From: Bin34 sp963422415
GTDB taxonomy: Bacteria; Chloroflexota; Anaerolineae; Caldilineales; Caldilineaceae
Direction: 5' to 3'
Length of the DNA: 64,000 nucleotides
NCBI GenBank assembly: GCA_963422415.1
Contig: OY729430.1
Span: 1,984,001 to 2,048,000 of the forward strand
The notes below the pieces were generated by a model that did not search any database, was not told where the DNA came from, and saw only the letters and a list, made by a program, of their open reading frames with translations. Of this stretch, positions 44,313-54,060 are shown piece after piece. A program made the position numbers and the translations under genes. The stretch's first letter is position 1, and each line of letters starts with the position of its first letter.

Positions 44313-44675
44313 TTCAGACCTCACCGCGCAGCGCAACTGGTAGACCGGAACGGGCTTTGCAGACAAGCCGTCCCCCAACGCTTCATTCTAGTCCCAAGCA
44401 GGCATTGCCCGCAAATTCCAGACCAAGACAGGCAACGGGGTCCTGCAATGAGGCCCTGTCACCTGTCGGCACGGTGTCGGAACAGGGGCAACACACGTTG
44501 TGGAACTAAGGGCCATGGGCAGCGCGCAGCGATTTGGGCTCGAAAGCCTCTTACAGACATCATCAAAGAAAAGTGCTGGTCAGAAGCATAGTAGAATGGT
44601 CTTTTGTGTCACCGGCATTCCCTTTCCTCTCTAGGATTTCGACTGCTACGCAACTTCAAAGAGTGAAGATTCTGC
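44313..44675. other. Intergenic region between divergent rpmB and the FakA-like gene
   Basis: About 360 bp with no gene I recognise. It must carry promoters for both directions, but I see no pair of boxes strong enough to call; a TAGAAT near 44590 on the plus strand is the best -10-like hexamer. Confidence 0.35.
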
Positions 44676-46367
44676 ATGACTGCAAACCAAGTGTCGGGCG
44701 CGACGCTTTTACAAATGCTGCAGGCTGGACGACTGTGGATTGGAAGGCACCGGACACTCCTGAATGACCAGAACGTGTATCCCGTGCCCGATGGGGATAC
44801 GGGCACCAACATGTGGCTGACCCTGAATTCAGCATGCCAGGCTGCCGTGGCCCAATCGCCCGATTCCTCTGCTGGGGAGATATGGAGTTCAGCGGCCCAT
44901 GGGGCGCTGGCCGGCTCACGGGGCAATTCAGGCGTCATATTGAGTCAATTCATGCGCGGCATGGCAGAGAGCATGGGATTCTGTGGCCATCTGAGTGGCA
45001 ATGCTTTCCGAAAGGCCCTGCAAGCCGGCAGTGACTGGGCCTACGCTGCTGTAAGCGACCCCCAAGAAGGCACCGTCTTGACTGTCGCCCGCGATGTGGC
45101 GGCCGCGGCCCAAGCGTCCTCCGATGCAGACGATGTGGCCGTTGTACTGCAGCATGTGCTGCCCGTCGCCCGCGCTTCAGTGGAAAAGACTCCCGACCTG
45201 CTGTCCGTTCTGAAGCAGGCCGGCGTAGTGGACGCCGGCGGCCTCGGTCTGGCCTATTTTCTGGAGGGCCTGCTGAAGGGAATTCAAGGCGAAGCGATTG
45301 AGGCGGACGCATCCGCGGATGTCTCCGCCGCTTCCCATGACACTGGACGGGGATTTGCTGAAATCCCCGACTTGGTCCACGGTTTCGACGTGCAATTTCT
45401 GACACACCAGCCCCGGCTGTCTCTGGCCGAAATGCGCATTGCAGTCGACAGCATGGGAGAGTACGGTTTGGTCGAAGGTACGCCGGAGATGGTGAAAGTG
45501 CATGTCCACGTCAAGGATCCGGGCCCAGTTCTGAGTTGGGGTTGTTCAGTCGGATTTCTGACGGATGTAGTCGTTGAAAATATGGATGCCATGGCTGCAG
45601 TCAAGATTGCCGGCAGCGCAACCGATGATCCGGACATTCCCGAAGAGGGCCAAGTGCGGGCGCTGCAGCCGGCTGCAGCGGAAGAGAAGGCAGTCGTGGC
45701 GGTGTCCTCAAGTTCTGGTTTCAGTCGATTGTTTGCCTCTCTGGGAGTCAACTGTCTGATCGAGTGCCCTGAAACCATCAATCCCAGTGTGCAGCAGTTT
45801 GAGGAAGCCGTGAAGAAGGCTGGCGGAGGCCACGTGGTCGTGCTGCCCAACAGCGTGAATGCCATTGCCGCGGCTCTCACGGCGCAAGACGCATTTGCGT
45901 CGGAACAGGTTTCAGTAATTCACACGCCATTCATCTTGAATGGCGTTGCTGCCATGTATGTTTTTGAGCAGACACTGCCTTGGCCCGCGCTCGTGGCCGA
46001 AATGACCGCCCAATCCCAAGCGATTCTGTTTGGGTCCGTGGCCAAATCGGTCCGGGATGTCCGTGGCCCTCTAGGCTCGGTGACAGCGGGCGAATTCGTG
46101 GCAATGGGCCAAGCCAAGGATGTCATTGGAGGGGGATCGAGACTGATTGACGCCGTGCATAAATTCTTGAAAGGCTTTCTCCTGCCTAGCCTGGCACAGG
46201 AAGATGCAGATGATTTCACCCTTTTGACCGTCTACAAGGGAGCGGATCTTTCACCTGCGGATCAGACTGCCGTGGCCGCAGCGCTGCGTGCACAGCTGCC
46301 GGACCTTGAGATTGAATGGGTTGAATCCGGGCAGAAGCATCATTGGCTTCTGATTGCCGCGGAGTGA
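44676..46367 (+). CDS. fakA: DhaL-domain protein, fatty acid kinase FakA-like (YloV family)
   Basis: The 563-residue protein starts with a DhaL (DAK2) kinase domain (about 1-200). It carries N-V-Y-P-V-P-D-G-D-T-G-T-N-M with the Mg-binding aspartates and G-S-R-G-N-S-G-V-I-L-S-Q for ATP. A middle domain and a FakA C-terminal domain (D-P-G-P-V-L, V-V-V-L-P-N-S-V-N) follow. Its neighbour downstream encodes a DegV/FakB-type fatty-acid-binding protein, so the pair should phosphorylate fatty acids for lipid synthesis. ATG 44676 lacks a strong ribosome site. The next gene starts within the last 20 bp or so of this one, which suggests an operon with degV and recG. The family is well known in Gram-positive bacteria. 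Confidence 0.9.
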   Translation: MTANQVSGATLLQMLQAGRLWIGRHRTLLNDQNVYPVPDGDTGTNMWLTLNSACQAAVAQSPDSSAGEIWSSAAHGALAGSRGNSGVILSQFMRGMAESMGFCGHLSGNAFRKALQAGSDWAYAAVSDPQEGTVLTVARDVAAAAQASSDADDVAVVLQHVLPVARASVEKTPDLLSVLKQAGVVDAGGLGLAYFLEGLLKGIQGEAIEADASADVSAASHDTGRGFAEIPDLVHGFDVQFLTHQPRLSLAEMRIAVDSMGEYGLVEGTPEMVKVHVHVKDPGPVLSWGCSVGFLTDVVVENMDAMAAVKIAGSATDDPDIPEEGQVRALQPAAAEEKAVVAVSSSSGFSRLFASLGVNCLIECPETINPSVQQFEEAVKKAGGGHVVVLPNSVNAIAAALTAQDAFASEQVSVIHTPFILNGVAAMYVFEQTLPWPALVAEMTAQSQAILFGSVAKSVRDVRGPLGSVTAGEFVAMGQAKDVIGGGSRLIDAVHKFLKGFLLPSLAQEDADDFTLLTVYKGADLSPADQTAVAAALRAQLPDLEIEWVESGQKHHWLLIAAE

Positions 46368-46386
46368 CCTTGGGGGGACTGTCTTC

Positions 46387-47256
46387 GTGCGGCGGATGCC
46401 TATGTTGCCGACCAGCATTATCACCGACAGCAACGCGTTTTTGGACACGCGGACGCGCAAGTCCGCATCTGTGATTGTGGTGCCCAATCGGATCCGATTT
46501 CTGGATGAGGTCCTGGAGGAAAATCGGATTACGGCGGATGAATTGCTGGAACGCGTCGCCAGGACGAAAGGTCCTTTCTCCGAAAAACGGCCGCAAGTGC
46601 TGCCACCCTGTCCTGCTGCAGTGCAGGCTGCATTCGGGGAGGCTGCACAGGTGGGCCGGGAGATCCTGGCCATTCACATGAGTGGGCACTTCAGCCCCAT
46701 GTATCATGTCATGGCGTCTGCGTCCCGTGCCCTGAACGGGGTTTCGGTGCGTATCATGGATTCCCACACGGTATCACTAGGTCTAGGCCGCCTTGTCGCG
46801 CAGGCGGCCTTGGCTTCGGCAAAAGGGCAGACTCTCACACAGGTCAGTCGTAAAGTGACCGAGGAGATTCCCAAATATTTTGTCTCGTTCTTCGCCGAAA
46901 GCATGCACTATCTGGAAGAGGGAGCCCAAATGGGGTCCTCCCAAAGTCTTTTGAGCGCCATGCTGGATCTGAAAACCTTGTTTCTGCTTGAAGACGGAAA
47001 ACTGCTGCCTTTGGAAAAAGTGCGGACCCGGCCTGAATTGGTGGAAAAGCTGTTCGATTTCATCACGGAATTCACCTTCATCAGACAGGTCGGCATTATG
47101 CACCACGCCTACGGATCCATTGTACGGATGCTGAAAGAGCGGCTTCTGAGCCACAATCCGCGGCTTCCGATGGTGGAACTGCCCTATCCGCCCTCCTTGG
47201 CCGTGCATTTGGGTCCCAATGTCGTCGGGGTCGTGATCCAAGAGGGCTCACCATGA
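46387..47256 (+). CDS. DegV family fatty-acid-binding protein (FakB-like)
   Basis: The product (289 residues from GTG 46387) has the DegV fold. It begins S-I-I-T-D-S-N-A-F-L and has I-H-M-S-G-H-F-S-P-M-Y in place of the usual S-G-T-Y-x-S. A D-S-H-T-V-S-L-G-L-G helix and a C-terminal G-P-N-V-V-G-V-V strand follow. FakB proteins hold the fatty acid whose carboxylate is phosphorylated by FakA. The start is uncertain: GTG 46387 has a GGGGGG run about 9 bp upstream; ATG 46396 and ATG 46402 are possible. Its stop overlaps the recG ATG by 4 bp. The changed binding-loop residues may alter lipid choice. Confidence 0.88.
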   Translation: MRRMPMLPTSIITDSNAFLDTRTRKSASVIVVPNRIRFLDEVLEENRITADELLERVARTKGPFSEKRPQVLPPCPAAVQAAFGEAAQVGREILAIHMSGHFSPMYHVMASASRALNGVSVRIMDSHTVSLGLGRLVAQAALASAKGQTLTQVSRKVTEEIPKYFVSFFAESMHYLEEGAQMGSSQSLLSAMLDLKTLFLLEDGKLLPLEKVRTRPELVEKLFDFITEFTFIRQVGIMHHAYGSIVRMLKERLLSHNPRLPMVELPYPPSLAVHLGPNVVGVVIQEGSP

Positions 47257-49697
47257 GCCAAGGGGTTCGCGATACGCCTGAATTGCTGACTTGGCGCCTG
47301 CGTCTGCAGGATTTGCTCAGCCGGGAAGACGCCACGGACTATGGTTTGGGGCGTTGGGTCCAGGATCTGCGTTCTTACGGCCTTGGCTTGGGGCGCATGG
47401 CGTACCCGGCGGGCGATGTCCAGGAAGTCGAGGCGGTAACCGAGTTGCTGGGTCTCTACGGCCATTGTGACGCCGCGCAGCGGCGGTTGATCAGCGAATC
47501 GCTGCAGCGTTGGTGCAGGGGCGCGCAGATTCAGGTCCCGGATTTGGACCGAGTGCAGGATGACGATGAATTGAATCAGCTTATGCAACAACCCGACGGA
47601 AAGTCCATAGTGCCCACTAGGGCTACTCTGCTGGATTCGGTCACGGTCTTGCGGGGCGTTGGTCCGACCATGGCCCATCGTCTGTCCGAGTTGGGCCTTG
47701 CAACCCTAATGGACCTGCTCTTCCACCTGCCGCGCAAGTACGAGATGTACGAAAATCTGACCCTGAATCAGATAGAGGTTGGACAGACGGTTTCCGTGAT
47801 GGGACGCATTTGCGAGGGCAGTGTCGCTTCCTTCCAGTTTGGCAAGCAGGTCCGGAAACGGGCGGTCAAGGCGCGTTTGCGGGACGGCACGGGCGAGATT
47901 GACATCATCTGGTGGAATTCGTGGGTGATTTCCTCCGTGGTGGCAGGGAACCTGTACCACATGTACGGCGAGGTGGAGCGCTCCGCGGGACGCTTACGGC
48001 TCAACAATCCACAATTCGTTTCGATCTCGCCCCACACCGTGCGACGCAATTTGCGGCTGCTGCATGAGGGGCGCATGCCCAAACACAGTATCATGGCCCT
48101 GTATCCCCTAACGCGGGGCATTACGCAAGCGTTTTTCCGCAAAATCAATGGCGCCTTGCTGGACGCGGATGTGCATCGCCAGCTGGCGGATGAACTGCCT
48201 CTGACGGTACGGGAACGGTTCGCCCTGCCGACGGTACGGGAATCGATGGTCCTGTTGCATCGACCGGAGACCGCGGAAGAGTGGCAGCAGGCCCGCCGCT
48301 ACCTTGCTTTCCAAAGCCTCTACAAGTTTCAGACTGATTTGGCGGCAGTGAAGGCGGGGCGCAATCAGGGTCGGGCTCCGGCGCTGACGATGCCCCCGGA
48401 TTTCAGCCGCACCTATGACACGGCTCTGCCGTTTGCCTTGACGGCGGAGCAGCGAGCCACCCTGCAGGACATTTTGCAGGACATTGCACAAGTGCAACCC
48501 GCGTTTCGGCTGGTCCGTGGCGAAGCTGGCAGCGGCAAGACTGTGATGTTGGCGGCCGCGATGTTGGCCGCGGCCCGGAATGGAGTGCAATCGGCTCTAA
48601 TTGCCCCTACCCAGCTGCTGGCTACCCAACATCTGGAATCGATGCAATCCATTGCACAGCGGATCGGATCTGCTCTGGGCTGGCCTTCTCTACGCGTGGC
48701 GCTGTTGAGTGGCGCTCTCCCTGCCGCGGCGCGGACGCCGGTCCTAGAGGGCTTGGCCACAGGGCAAATCCAGATTGCCGTGGGCACCACGGCCTTGCTG
48801 CAACCTCAGGTTCGCTTTCAGCGGCTGGGGTTGGTCGTGATTGACGAAGAACACCGATTCAGCGTGGAGCAACGCAGGGCACTGGTGCAACCCCGCAGGG
48901 CCATGGAAGACGAGGAGCGGATTACCCCGCATGTGCTGTCTCTTTCGGCCACTCCGATTCCACGCTCCCTGAATCAGGTGCTGACCGGCTACATGAACGT
49001 TTCCGAGATGCGCGGCCGACCGGGAGACCGCCAGCCCGTGCAGACCGTGTCGCGCCAGTCGGAAGACCGCCGTCAGGTGTACGGTTTGCTGCGCCGTCAG
49101 GTGGCACAGGGGCTACAGGGCTTCGTGGTCTATCCGCAGATCGAGGTGCTCGACGAGCTTTCCGACATAGGCTCTTTGAACTCCGAGTATGAGTGGCTGT
49201 CGGGGGACATCTTCCCGGATCTGCGTCTGGCCAAGGTGCATGGCGGTCTGCCCAAGGCCGAAATACACCAGATCATGGAGGACTTCAGAGATCGGAAACT
49301 GGACATTCTGGTGTCCACGACCGTGATCGAGGTAGGCATCGACGTGCCCAACGCCACCATGATCGTGATCGAAAACGCCGAGCGGTTTGGACTGGCCCAA
49401 CTGCACCAGTTGCGCAACCGGGTGGGGCGTGGCGCCGTGCCCGGCATCTGTGTCCTGATCAGCGAGGCTCCGTCGGAACAGACGGAACGACGCCTGCAGG
49501 TTCTGCTGGAACATGATTCCGGGTTTGATGTCGCCGATCAGGATCTGGCGCTGCGCGGCCCTGGAGACCTGCTGGGCAAACGCCAGAGCGGAGTTCCGGA
49601 CATCCCCTATGCCGTCTTCATTGATGACCAAGTGCTGAAAATGGTGCAGGAGTGTTTCGGACCCTCAACCCTCCCCCAGCTGAATTCGGACCGCTGA
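47253..49697 (+). CDS. recG: ATP-dependent DNA helicase RecG
   Basis: The 814-residue protein has the RecG layout. An N-terminal region precedes the wedge (OB) domain, which starts around 129 with L-D-S-V-T-V-L-R-G-V-G-P. The helicase core has Walker A G-E-A-G-S-G-K-T at 423-430, D-E-E-H, and S-A-T-P-I-P-R-S. The second RecA-like domain has S-T-T-V-I-E-V-G-I-D-V-P-N-A and Q-L-R-N-R-V-G-R-G. RecG remodels stalled replication forks and Holliday junctions. The ATG overlaps the DegV stop (ATGA), the same fakA-degV-recG order seen in many Gram-positive genomes. It is convergent with the downstream dehydrogenase, 23 bp apart. Confidence 0.95.
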   Translation: MSQGVRDTPELLTWRLRLQDLLSREDATDYGLGRWVQDLRSYGLGLGRMAYPAGDVQEVEAVTELLGLYGHCDAAQRRLISESLQRWCRGAQIQVPDLDRVQDDDELNQLMQQPDGKSIVPTRATLLDSVTVLRGVGPTMAHRLSELGLATLMDLLFHLPRKYEMYENLTLNQIEVGQTVSVMGRICEGSVASFQFGKQVRKRAVKARLRDGTGEIDIIWWNSWVISSVVAGNLYHMYGEVERSAGRLRLNNPQFVSISPHTVRRNLRLLHEGRMPKHSIMALYPLTRGITQAFFRKINGALLDADVHRQLADELPLTVRERFALPTVRESMVLLHRPETAEEWQQARRYLAFQSLYKFQTDLAAVKAGRNQGRAPALTMPPDFSRTYDTALPFALTAEQRATLQDILQDIAQVQPAFRLVRGEAGSGKTVMLAAAMLAAARNGVQSALIAPTQLLATQHLESMQSIAQRIGSALGWPSLRVALLSGALPAAARTPVLEGLATGQIQIAVGTTALLQPQVRFQRLGLVVIDEEHRFSVEQRRALVQPRRAMEDEERITPHVLSLSATPIPRSLNQVLTGYMNVSEMRGRPGDRQPVQTVSRQSEDRRQVYGLLRRQVAQGLQGFVVYPQIEVLDELSDIGSLNSEYEWLSGDIFPDLRLAKVHGGLPKAEIHQIMEDFRDRKLDILVSTTVIEVGIDVPNATMIVIENAERFGLAQLHQLRNRVGRGAVPGICVLISEAPSEQTERRLQVLLEHDSGFDVADQDLALRGPGDLLGKRQSGVPDIPYAVFIDDQVLKMVQECFGPSTLPQLNSDR

Positions 49698-49720
49698 TCG
49701 GAGCCCGAATATCCCAATCG

Positions 49721-50707
49721 TTAGCGATATACCTCCGGGTTGGCACAGTGGGGAATTTGGCGTCCTTCCAGGCCGGCTATGAGATTCTGGGCGGCCATTT
49801 CCGCCATTTTGCTGCGGGTCACGACGCTGGCGCTGGCAATGTGGGGGGCAATGATGATGTTGTCCAGCGCCAGCAGCGGACTGTCCTGGGGAATTGGCTC
49901 GGGATCTGTCACATCCAGGCCAGCATACAGAATCTGGCCCGTGGTCAGCGCCGTGTACAAGGCTGCCGGGTCGATCAGGGGGCCGCGGGCCGTGTTGATC
50001 ACAATGGCCGTGTTCTTCATCTTGGCGAACGCCTGCGCATTGAGTAGGTGATGCGTTTCGGGCGTCAGCGGCGTGTGAACCGATATGAAGTCTGATTCCT
50101 GCAGTAATTGATCCAGATCGACCTTGGTGACTCCCAGTTCGGCGATGGCCGGACTGTCATCGGCAATGTAGTCGTCGTAGAAGAGGGTGCGCATGCCAAA
50201 TCCGGATCCGCGGCGAGCCATGCCCCGGCCGATGCGCCCAAAACCCAGAATGCCCAGCGTGGATCCGGCGATGTCCTGTCCCAAGAGCAGGGTGGGACCC
50301 CAAGTTTGCCATTTGCGGGCCCGAACGTAGCTGTCTCCCTCGACCACGCGGCGGGCCGTCGCCATGAGCAAGGCAAAGGCAAAGTCGGCTGTAGTGTCCG
50401 TCAGCACATCCGGGGTGTGTCCCACCGGAATGCCTCGCCGGGTGGCCTCGACCATGTCAATGTTGTCGAATCCCACGGCGTAATTGCTGATGACCTTCAA
50501 ATCGGCGCCGGCCCTGTCCATTACCTCCTTGTCAACGGGTGTTGTCAAGAGGGACAGAATGCCATCCCGATGGCTGGCTTCCCTGAGTACCAAGTCCCGC
50601 GGTGGCGGCAGATCGCCGCGCCAGACCTCTGCATTGCAATACTCTTCGACCATGCGCTGGCCCGGTTCGGGAATCTGACGGGTGACGAAGACGGAAAACT
50701 TGGCCAT
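49721..50707 (-). CDS. Glyoxylate/hydroxypyruvate reductase-like D-2-hydroxyacid dehydrogenase
   Basis: The 328-residue protein is close to glyoxylate reductase (GyaR/GRHPR type). It has the substrate loop S-N-Y-A-V-G-F-D-N-I-D and the NAD(P) loop L-G-I-L-G-F-G-R-I-G. Catalytic residues are Arg in N-T-A-R-G-P-L-I-D, Glu in D-P-E-P-I and His in A-P-H-I-A-S-A. It would reduce glyoxylate or hydroxypyruvate with NAD(P)H. ATG 50707 has AAAGGAG at 7 bp. Its neighbour upstream is citrate synthase, 66 bp apart and on the same strand, which suggests a link to central carbon flow. Confidence 0.92.
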   Translation of the reverse strand: MAKFSVFVTRQIPEPGQRMVEEYCNAEVWRGDLPPPRDLVLREASHRDGILSLLTTPVDKEVMDRAGADLKVISNYAVGFDNIDMVEATRRGIPVGHTPDVLTDTTADFAFALLMATARRVVEGDSYVRARKWQTWGPTLLLGQDIAGSTLGILGFGRIGRGMARRGSGFGMRTLFYDDYIADDSPAIAELGVTKVDLDQLLQESDFISVHTPLTPETHHLLNAQAFAKMKNTAIVINTARGPLIDPAALYTALTTGQILYAGLDVTDPEPIPQDSPLLALDNIIIAPHIASASVVTRSKMAEMAAQNLIAGLEGRQIPHCANPEVYR

Positions 50708-50773
50708 GATGACGCTCCTTTGAGCCCGATCCGATCCGATGTCCTGCTTGACGGGCAGGGGCCTCGCTTGAGG

Positions 50774-52057
50774 TTATCTCTGTGCCAAGGGCACAAAGTC
50801 CCGTCTGACAGCTCCTTGGTAGATTTGCCTGGGGCGGGCAATCTTCTGCGCCGGGTCATCCAGCTGCTCTGACCAGTGCGCCAGCCAACCCGCCGAGCGG
50901 GCCAAGGCGAACAGCAAGGTGTAGTACTCGGCGGGAATGCCCAGAGCCTGATAGATAATGCCGCTGTAGAAGTCGACGTTGGGATAGAGCCTGCGTTCCT
51001 GGAAATACTCCATGTTGAGCGCCGCACGTTCCAATTCAATGGCAATGTCGATCAAGGGATTGTCGCCCGTGACCTTGAAGACCTCATAGGCCAGCTCCTT
51101 GATCAGCGTGGCTCGGGGGTCTGTGTTGCGATACACCCGATGTCCAAAGCCCATGAGCAAGGCTTCCTTTTTGATGACCTTGTCCAGGAAGCCCGGAATG
51201 GCGGCAGTGTCTTGGATCGCGGACAGCATGGCTAGCACCGCCTCGTTGGCTCCACCATGGAGAGGCCCATACAGGGCCGCGGTGGCCCCGGCCATGGAAC
51301 TGTAGGGATCGGCATGGGAGGAGCCTATGCCCCGCATGACGGCCGTGGAGCAATTTTGCTCGTGATCGGCGTGCAGAATGAAAAGGGCGTTCATCGCATC
51401 CTGCACGGCTGGGTTCGGTTCTTCCTCGTGCAGGCCGAAGTTATGCATCATGCGCAGAAAATTGCCGATGTACCCCTTGCTGGTATCGGCCGTGGGCACT
51501 TTGTGCCCATGCGTGTGCCCGTAGCAGTGGGCGGCAATCGCGGGCAGCTGTCCCAAAATCCGATACATCTGCTCTTGGCGCACGTGGGGATCCAGTACCT
51601 GCTTGGATTCGGGGTGCAGCGTGCCCAGCGCCCCCAGCGCGCTGATCAGCATCCCCATGGGATGCGCCGATGGGGGAAAGGATTCAATCAGTCTGTGGAT
51701 CGAGGGATCAAGCTCCACCTGGGCCAGAATCCGGTTGCGCCAAGTTTCATTCTTGGTCTGGCTGGGCAGCTCGCCCAAGATCAGCAGGTAGGCTACCTCC
51801 AGGTAGTTGGATTGCCCCACCAAGTCCTCGATGGGATAGCCTCTGTAGCGCAGAATGCCCTGCTGTCCATCCACGTAGGTAATGTAGCTGATCGTGGTGG
51901 CTGTGTTCTGATAGCCGGGATCGTAGGAAACCACCCCCGGATCTGTCTGGTCTACCTTCATCCGCTGCAAGGACTTGGCCGCGATGGCGCCATTCATGAT
52001 GGGCAATTCATACCGTTTGCCGTTGCGGTTGTCGGTGAAGGTCAAAGACTGAGGCAT
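50774..52057 (-). CDS. gltA: Citrate synthase
   Basis: The 427-residue protein is a full-length citrate synthase. It has L-R-Y-R-G-Y-P-I-E-D-L, H-A-D-H-E-Q-N-C-S-T (catalytic His), Y-G-P-L-H-G-G-A-N (catalytic His), G-F-G-H-R-V-Y and V-D-F-Y-S-G (catalytic Asp). It condenses acetyl-CoA and oxaloacetate for the TCA cycle. Its length and motifs fit the citrate synthase I type used for respiration rather than a short methylcitrate synthase, but some overlap in function is possible. ATG 52057 has GGGAG further upstream; a start six codons earlier is possible. It is followed by a glyoxylate-reductase-like gene. Confidence 0.95.
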   Translation of the reverse strand: MPQSLTFTDNRNGKRYELPIMNGAIAAKSLQRMKVDQTDPGVVSYDPGYQNTATTISYITYVDGQQGILRYRGYPIEDLVGQSNYLEVAYLLILGELPSQTKNETWRNRILAQVELDPSIHRLIESFPPSAHPMGMLISALGALGTLHPESKQVLDPHVRQEQMYRILGQLPAIAAHCYGHTHGHKVPTADTSKGYIGNFLRMMHNFGLHEEEPNPAVQDAMNALFILHADHEQNCSTAVMRGIGSSHADPYSSMAGATAALYGPLHGGANEAVLAMLSAIQDTAAIPGFLDKVIKKEALLMGFGHRVYRNTDPRATLIKELAYEVFKVTGDNPLIDIAIELERAALNMEYFQERRLYPNVDFYSGIIYQALGIPAEYYTLLFALARSAGWLAHWSEQLDDPAQKIARPRQIYQGAVRRDFVPLAQR

Positions 52058-52128
52058 GGAATTACCAACTCCCAACTAAGTAAGGATTCTGTCTATGGAT
52101 GCAGCCGCAGATCCTGAAAGAGCACGCA

Positions 52129-53535
52129 TCAACGGATGGCGAAGTCATGCAGAAGCGGGGACAAATGGGGCGGCACCCGCCCTTCGATGCGCGTCCCATC
52201 TTCCTGATAGGTCTCGGCATCGATCTGTCCGTACTGGTGCAGCTTGGACACGATATCGCCGCGGGCATACGGGATCACCACGGACACGGCGTCCATGCGG
52301 GCGTACAGAAGCCGGGACAGGGCATCCCGCAAGGCGGGTATGCCTGCTCCGCGCTTGGCGCTGACGGGCACGACGGCCAAATAATGCTCCGGGTCGATTT
52401 CATGGACTTGGGCGATCGGATCGTTGTCCGTCGGCAAGAGGTCAATCTTGTTGAGCACCAACACAGTCGGGATGTCTCCCGCGCCCAAGGTGTCAAGCAC
52501 CTCCTCCACTGCAGTCAAGTGATCTTCCATGCCGGGATGGGAGGCATCGACAACGTGCAGCAGCAGATCGGAATCGTTGACTGTTTCCAGCGTGGCCCGA
52601 AATGCCGCCACCACCGCAGTGGGCAATTTCTGAATGAAGCCCACTGTATCCGTAATGTAGGCTTGCAGCCCATTCTCCAATGCCAGACTGCGCGTGATGG
52701 GGTCCAGCGTCGCGAACAACTGATCGTCCGCCCAGACCTGCGCGTCCGTCAACTGGTTGAGAAGCGTGCTTTTGCCTGCATTGGTGTAGCCTACTAGGCC
52801 CAATCGGGGCGTCCTGTCCCGATTGCGGCGGGCCTTGTTGCGCTGGCGGTGGTCACGAATGGATTGCAGCTCCTCGTTCAGCTTGTCAATGCGCCGCATG
52901 ATCTGGCGCCGGTCCATCTCCAGCTGGGTTTCGCCAGGACCCCGCAGCCCCACTCCGCCTCCGTTGCCCCCGACGCTGCCTCCCGCTTGGCGGGCCAGAT
53001 GAGTCCAGGCGCGGGTAAGCCGTGGCAGGCGATATTCATACTGGGCCAGTTCCACCTGCACGATCCCTTCCCGGGTGCGGGCATGCTTGGCGAAAATGTC
53101 CAAGACCAAGGCGGTCCGGTCAATCACCTTCACTTCCTGGCCCAATGCCTGTTCCAATACGCGTTGCTGGCGCGGGGAAAGTTCAAGGTCAAAAATGACA
53201 ACTTGGGCTCGCAGTTCCGTTGCTCGCTGTACCAGCTCCCGGACCTTGCCGGAACCGATGAACGAGGCCGGATTGGGAACTTCCAGCTTTTGCGTCAGAC
53301 TGTCCAGCACCTCGATGTCCGCGGTGTCCGCCAGCAAGGTCAGTTCCGCCAGTGATTCCGCCAAAGGCAGAAAACCGGGATCCGATTTCCATTCCGCCCC
53401 GACGATGATGGCCCGTTCCCGTTGAGGTGTATTGAGAATGAGCCCCTGATGATCCCGCGCCTGTGAGGCTGTGTCGCCTATCCGACTGAAATCATCAATG
53501 CGGGTGATGTGAGATTGACTTGAATGTGGGACCAC
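52129..53535 (-). CDS. hflX: Ribosome-associated GTPase HflX
   Basis: The 468-residue protein has the HflX N-terminal domain with S-F-I-G-S-G-K-V-R-E-L and the glycine-rich segment G-G-N-G-G-G-V-G-L-R-G-P-G-E-T-Q-L. The GTPase domain follows: G1 G-Y-T-N-A-G-K-S-T at 249-257, D-T-V-G-F-I, N-K-I-D and S-A-K. HflX rescues stalled ribosomes by splitting 70S particles, often under stress. The start is GTG 53535 with a weak ribosome site. A TATAAT-type -10 lies about 85 bp upstream. It is followed on the same strand by citrate synthase, 71 bp away. Confidence 0.95.
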   Translation of the reverse strand: MVPHSSQSHITRIDDFSRIGDTASQARDHQGLILNTPQRERAIIVGAEWKSDPGFLPLAESLAELTLLADTADIEVLDSLTQKLEVPNPASFIGSGKVRELVQRATELRAQVVIFDLELSPRQQRVLEQALGQEVKVIDRTALVLDIFAKHARTREGIVQVELAQYEYRLPRLTRAWTHLARQAGGSVGGNGGGVGLRGPGETQLEMDRRQIMRRIDKLNEELQSIRDHRQRNKARRNRDRTPRLGLVGYTNAGKSTLLNQLTDAQVWADDQLFATLDPITRSLALENGLQAYITDTVGFIQKLPTAVVAAFRATLETVNDSDLLLHVVDASHPGMEDHLTAVEEVLDTLGAGDIPTVLVLNKIDLLPTDNDPIAQVHEIDPEHYLAVVPVSAKRGAGIPALRDALSRLLYARMDAVSVVIPYARGDIVSKLHQYGQIDAETYQEDGTRIEGRVPPHLSPLLHDFAIR

Positions 53536-53618
53536 GGTTACGGCTCTACTTCACGGCACTTCCCAAGGATCCGCCGCGGGCGGGTCTTTGGGCCGTTCTG
53601 GGTTGGGCTTCAGGCTTC

Positions 53619-53624
53619 ATTATA
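53619..53624 (-). promoter_or_regulatory. Candidate -10 box for hflX
   Basis: TATAAT reads on the minus strand, so transcription would start near 53612, about 75 bp before the hflX GTG. No good -35 is seen at 16-18 bp. Confidence 0.4.
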
Positions 53625-53913
53625 TCCAAGCCTGCGCCTTCATGGTCGTTTTCGGGGTCGGCCCCACTTCCGTGGGCACATGCCGCAGATCCACAAGAAG
53701 GCGAAATTTCCCTGCTGCACTGGCTTCGATATCTTCCACAGGGGATTTCCGCGGTGCGGTCTGCGCATACCGATGCGACAAGACGCGGTGAAGATTTGCC
53801 GCCAGCCCCCAGCCTCTTTGCAGGAGAGCGGACAGTTCGATTACGGGGCCTTGGGACGTAGCTGCAATTGCGCTCGCAACCGGACGATCTCGATTGTCAT
53901 ACAGGCTTGCCAT
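53620..53913 (-). CDS. Possible small hypothetical protein
   Basis: A 97-codon frame from ATG 53913 has a GGGA 8 bp upstream and ends in a TAA that is part of the candidate hflX -10. The product is mixed and soluble, with K-F-R-L-L-V-D-L-R-H-V near the end; I recognise no family. It runs in the same direction as its neighbours. It may be real or a chance frame in GC-rich DNA. Confidence 0.25.
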   Translation of the reverse strand: MASLYDNRDRPVASAIAATSQGPVIELSALLQRGWGLAANLHRVLSHRYAQTAPRKSPVEDIEASAAGKFRLLVDLRHVPTEVGPTPKTTMKAQAWI

Positions 53914-54060
53914 TGCGTGTTCCCAGCGCCTCGTGTCCGAATCCGGCGATACACTCCGGGCGTCAGCGGGAATCTTCCGCAACAGCGGATCCACGGGTCA
54001 ACGTGCAAGTTGTCCGGCGGATAGCCGCCGTTTCCATACGTACGGCGTCTGTGGTCTGGT

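Larger units (their letters stand above)
53536..54060. other. Gap between hflX and the radical SAM gene, with one weak candidate ORF
   Basis: The 525 bp are low in conserved coding signs. A 97-codon minus-strand frame and a -10 box for hflX are listed separately. Other frames here have no motif I recognise. Confidence 0.35.
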
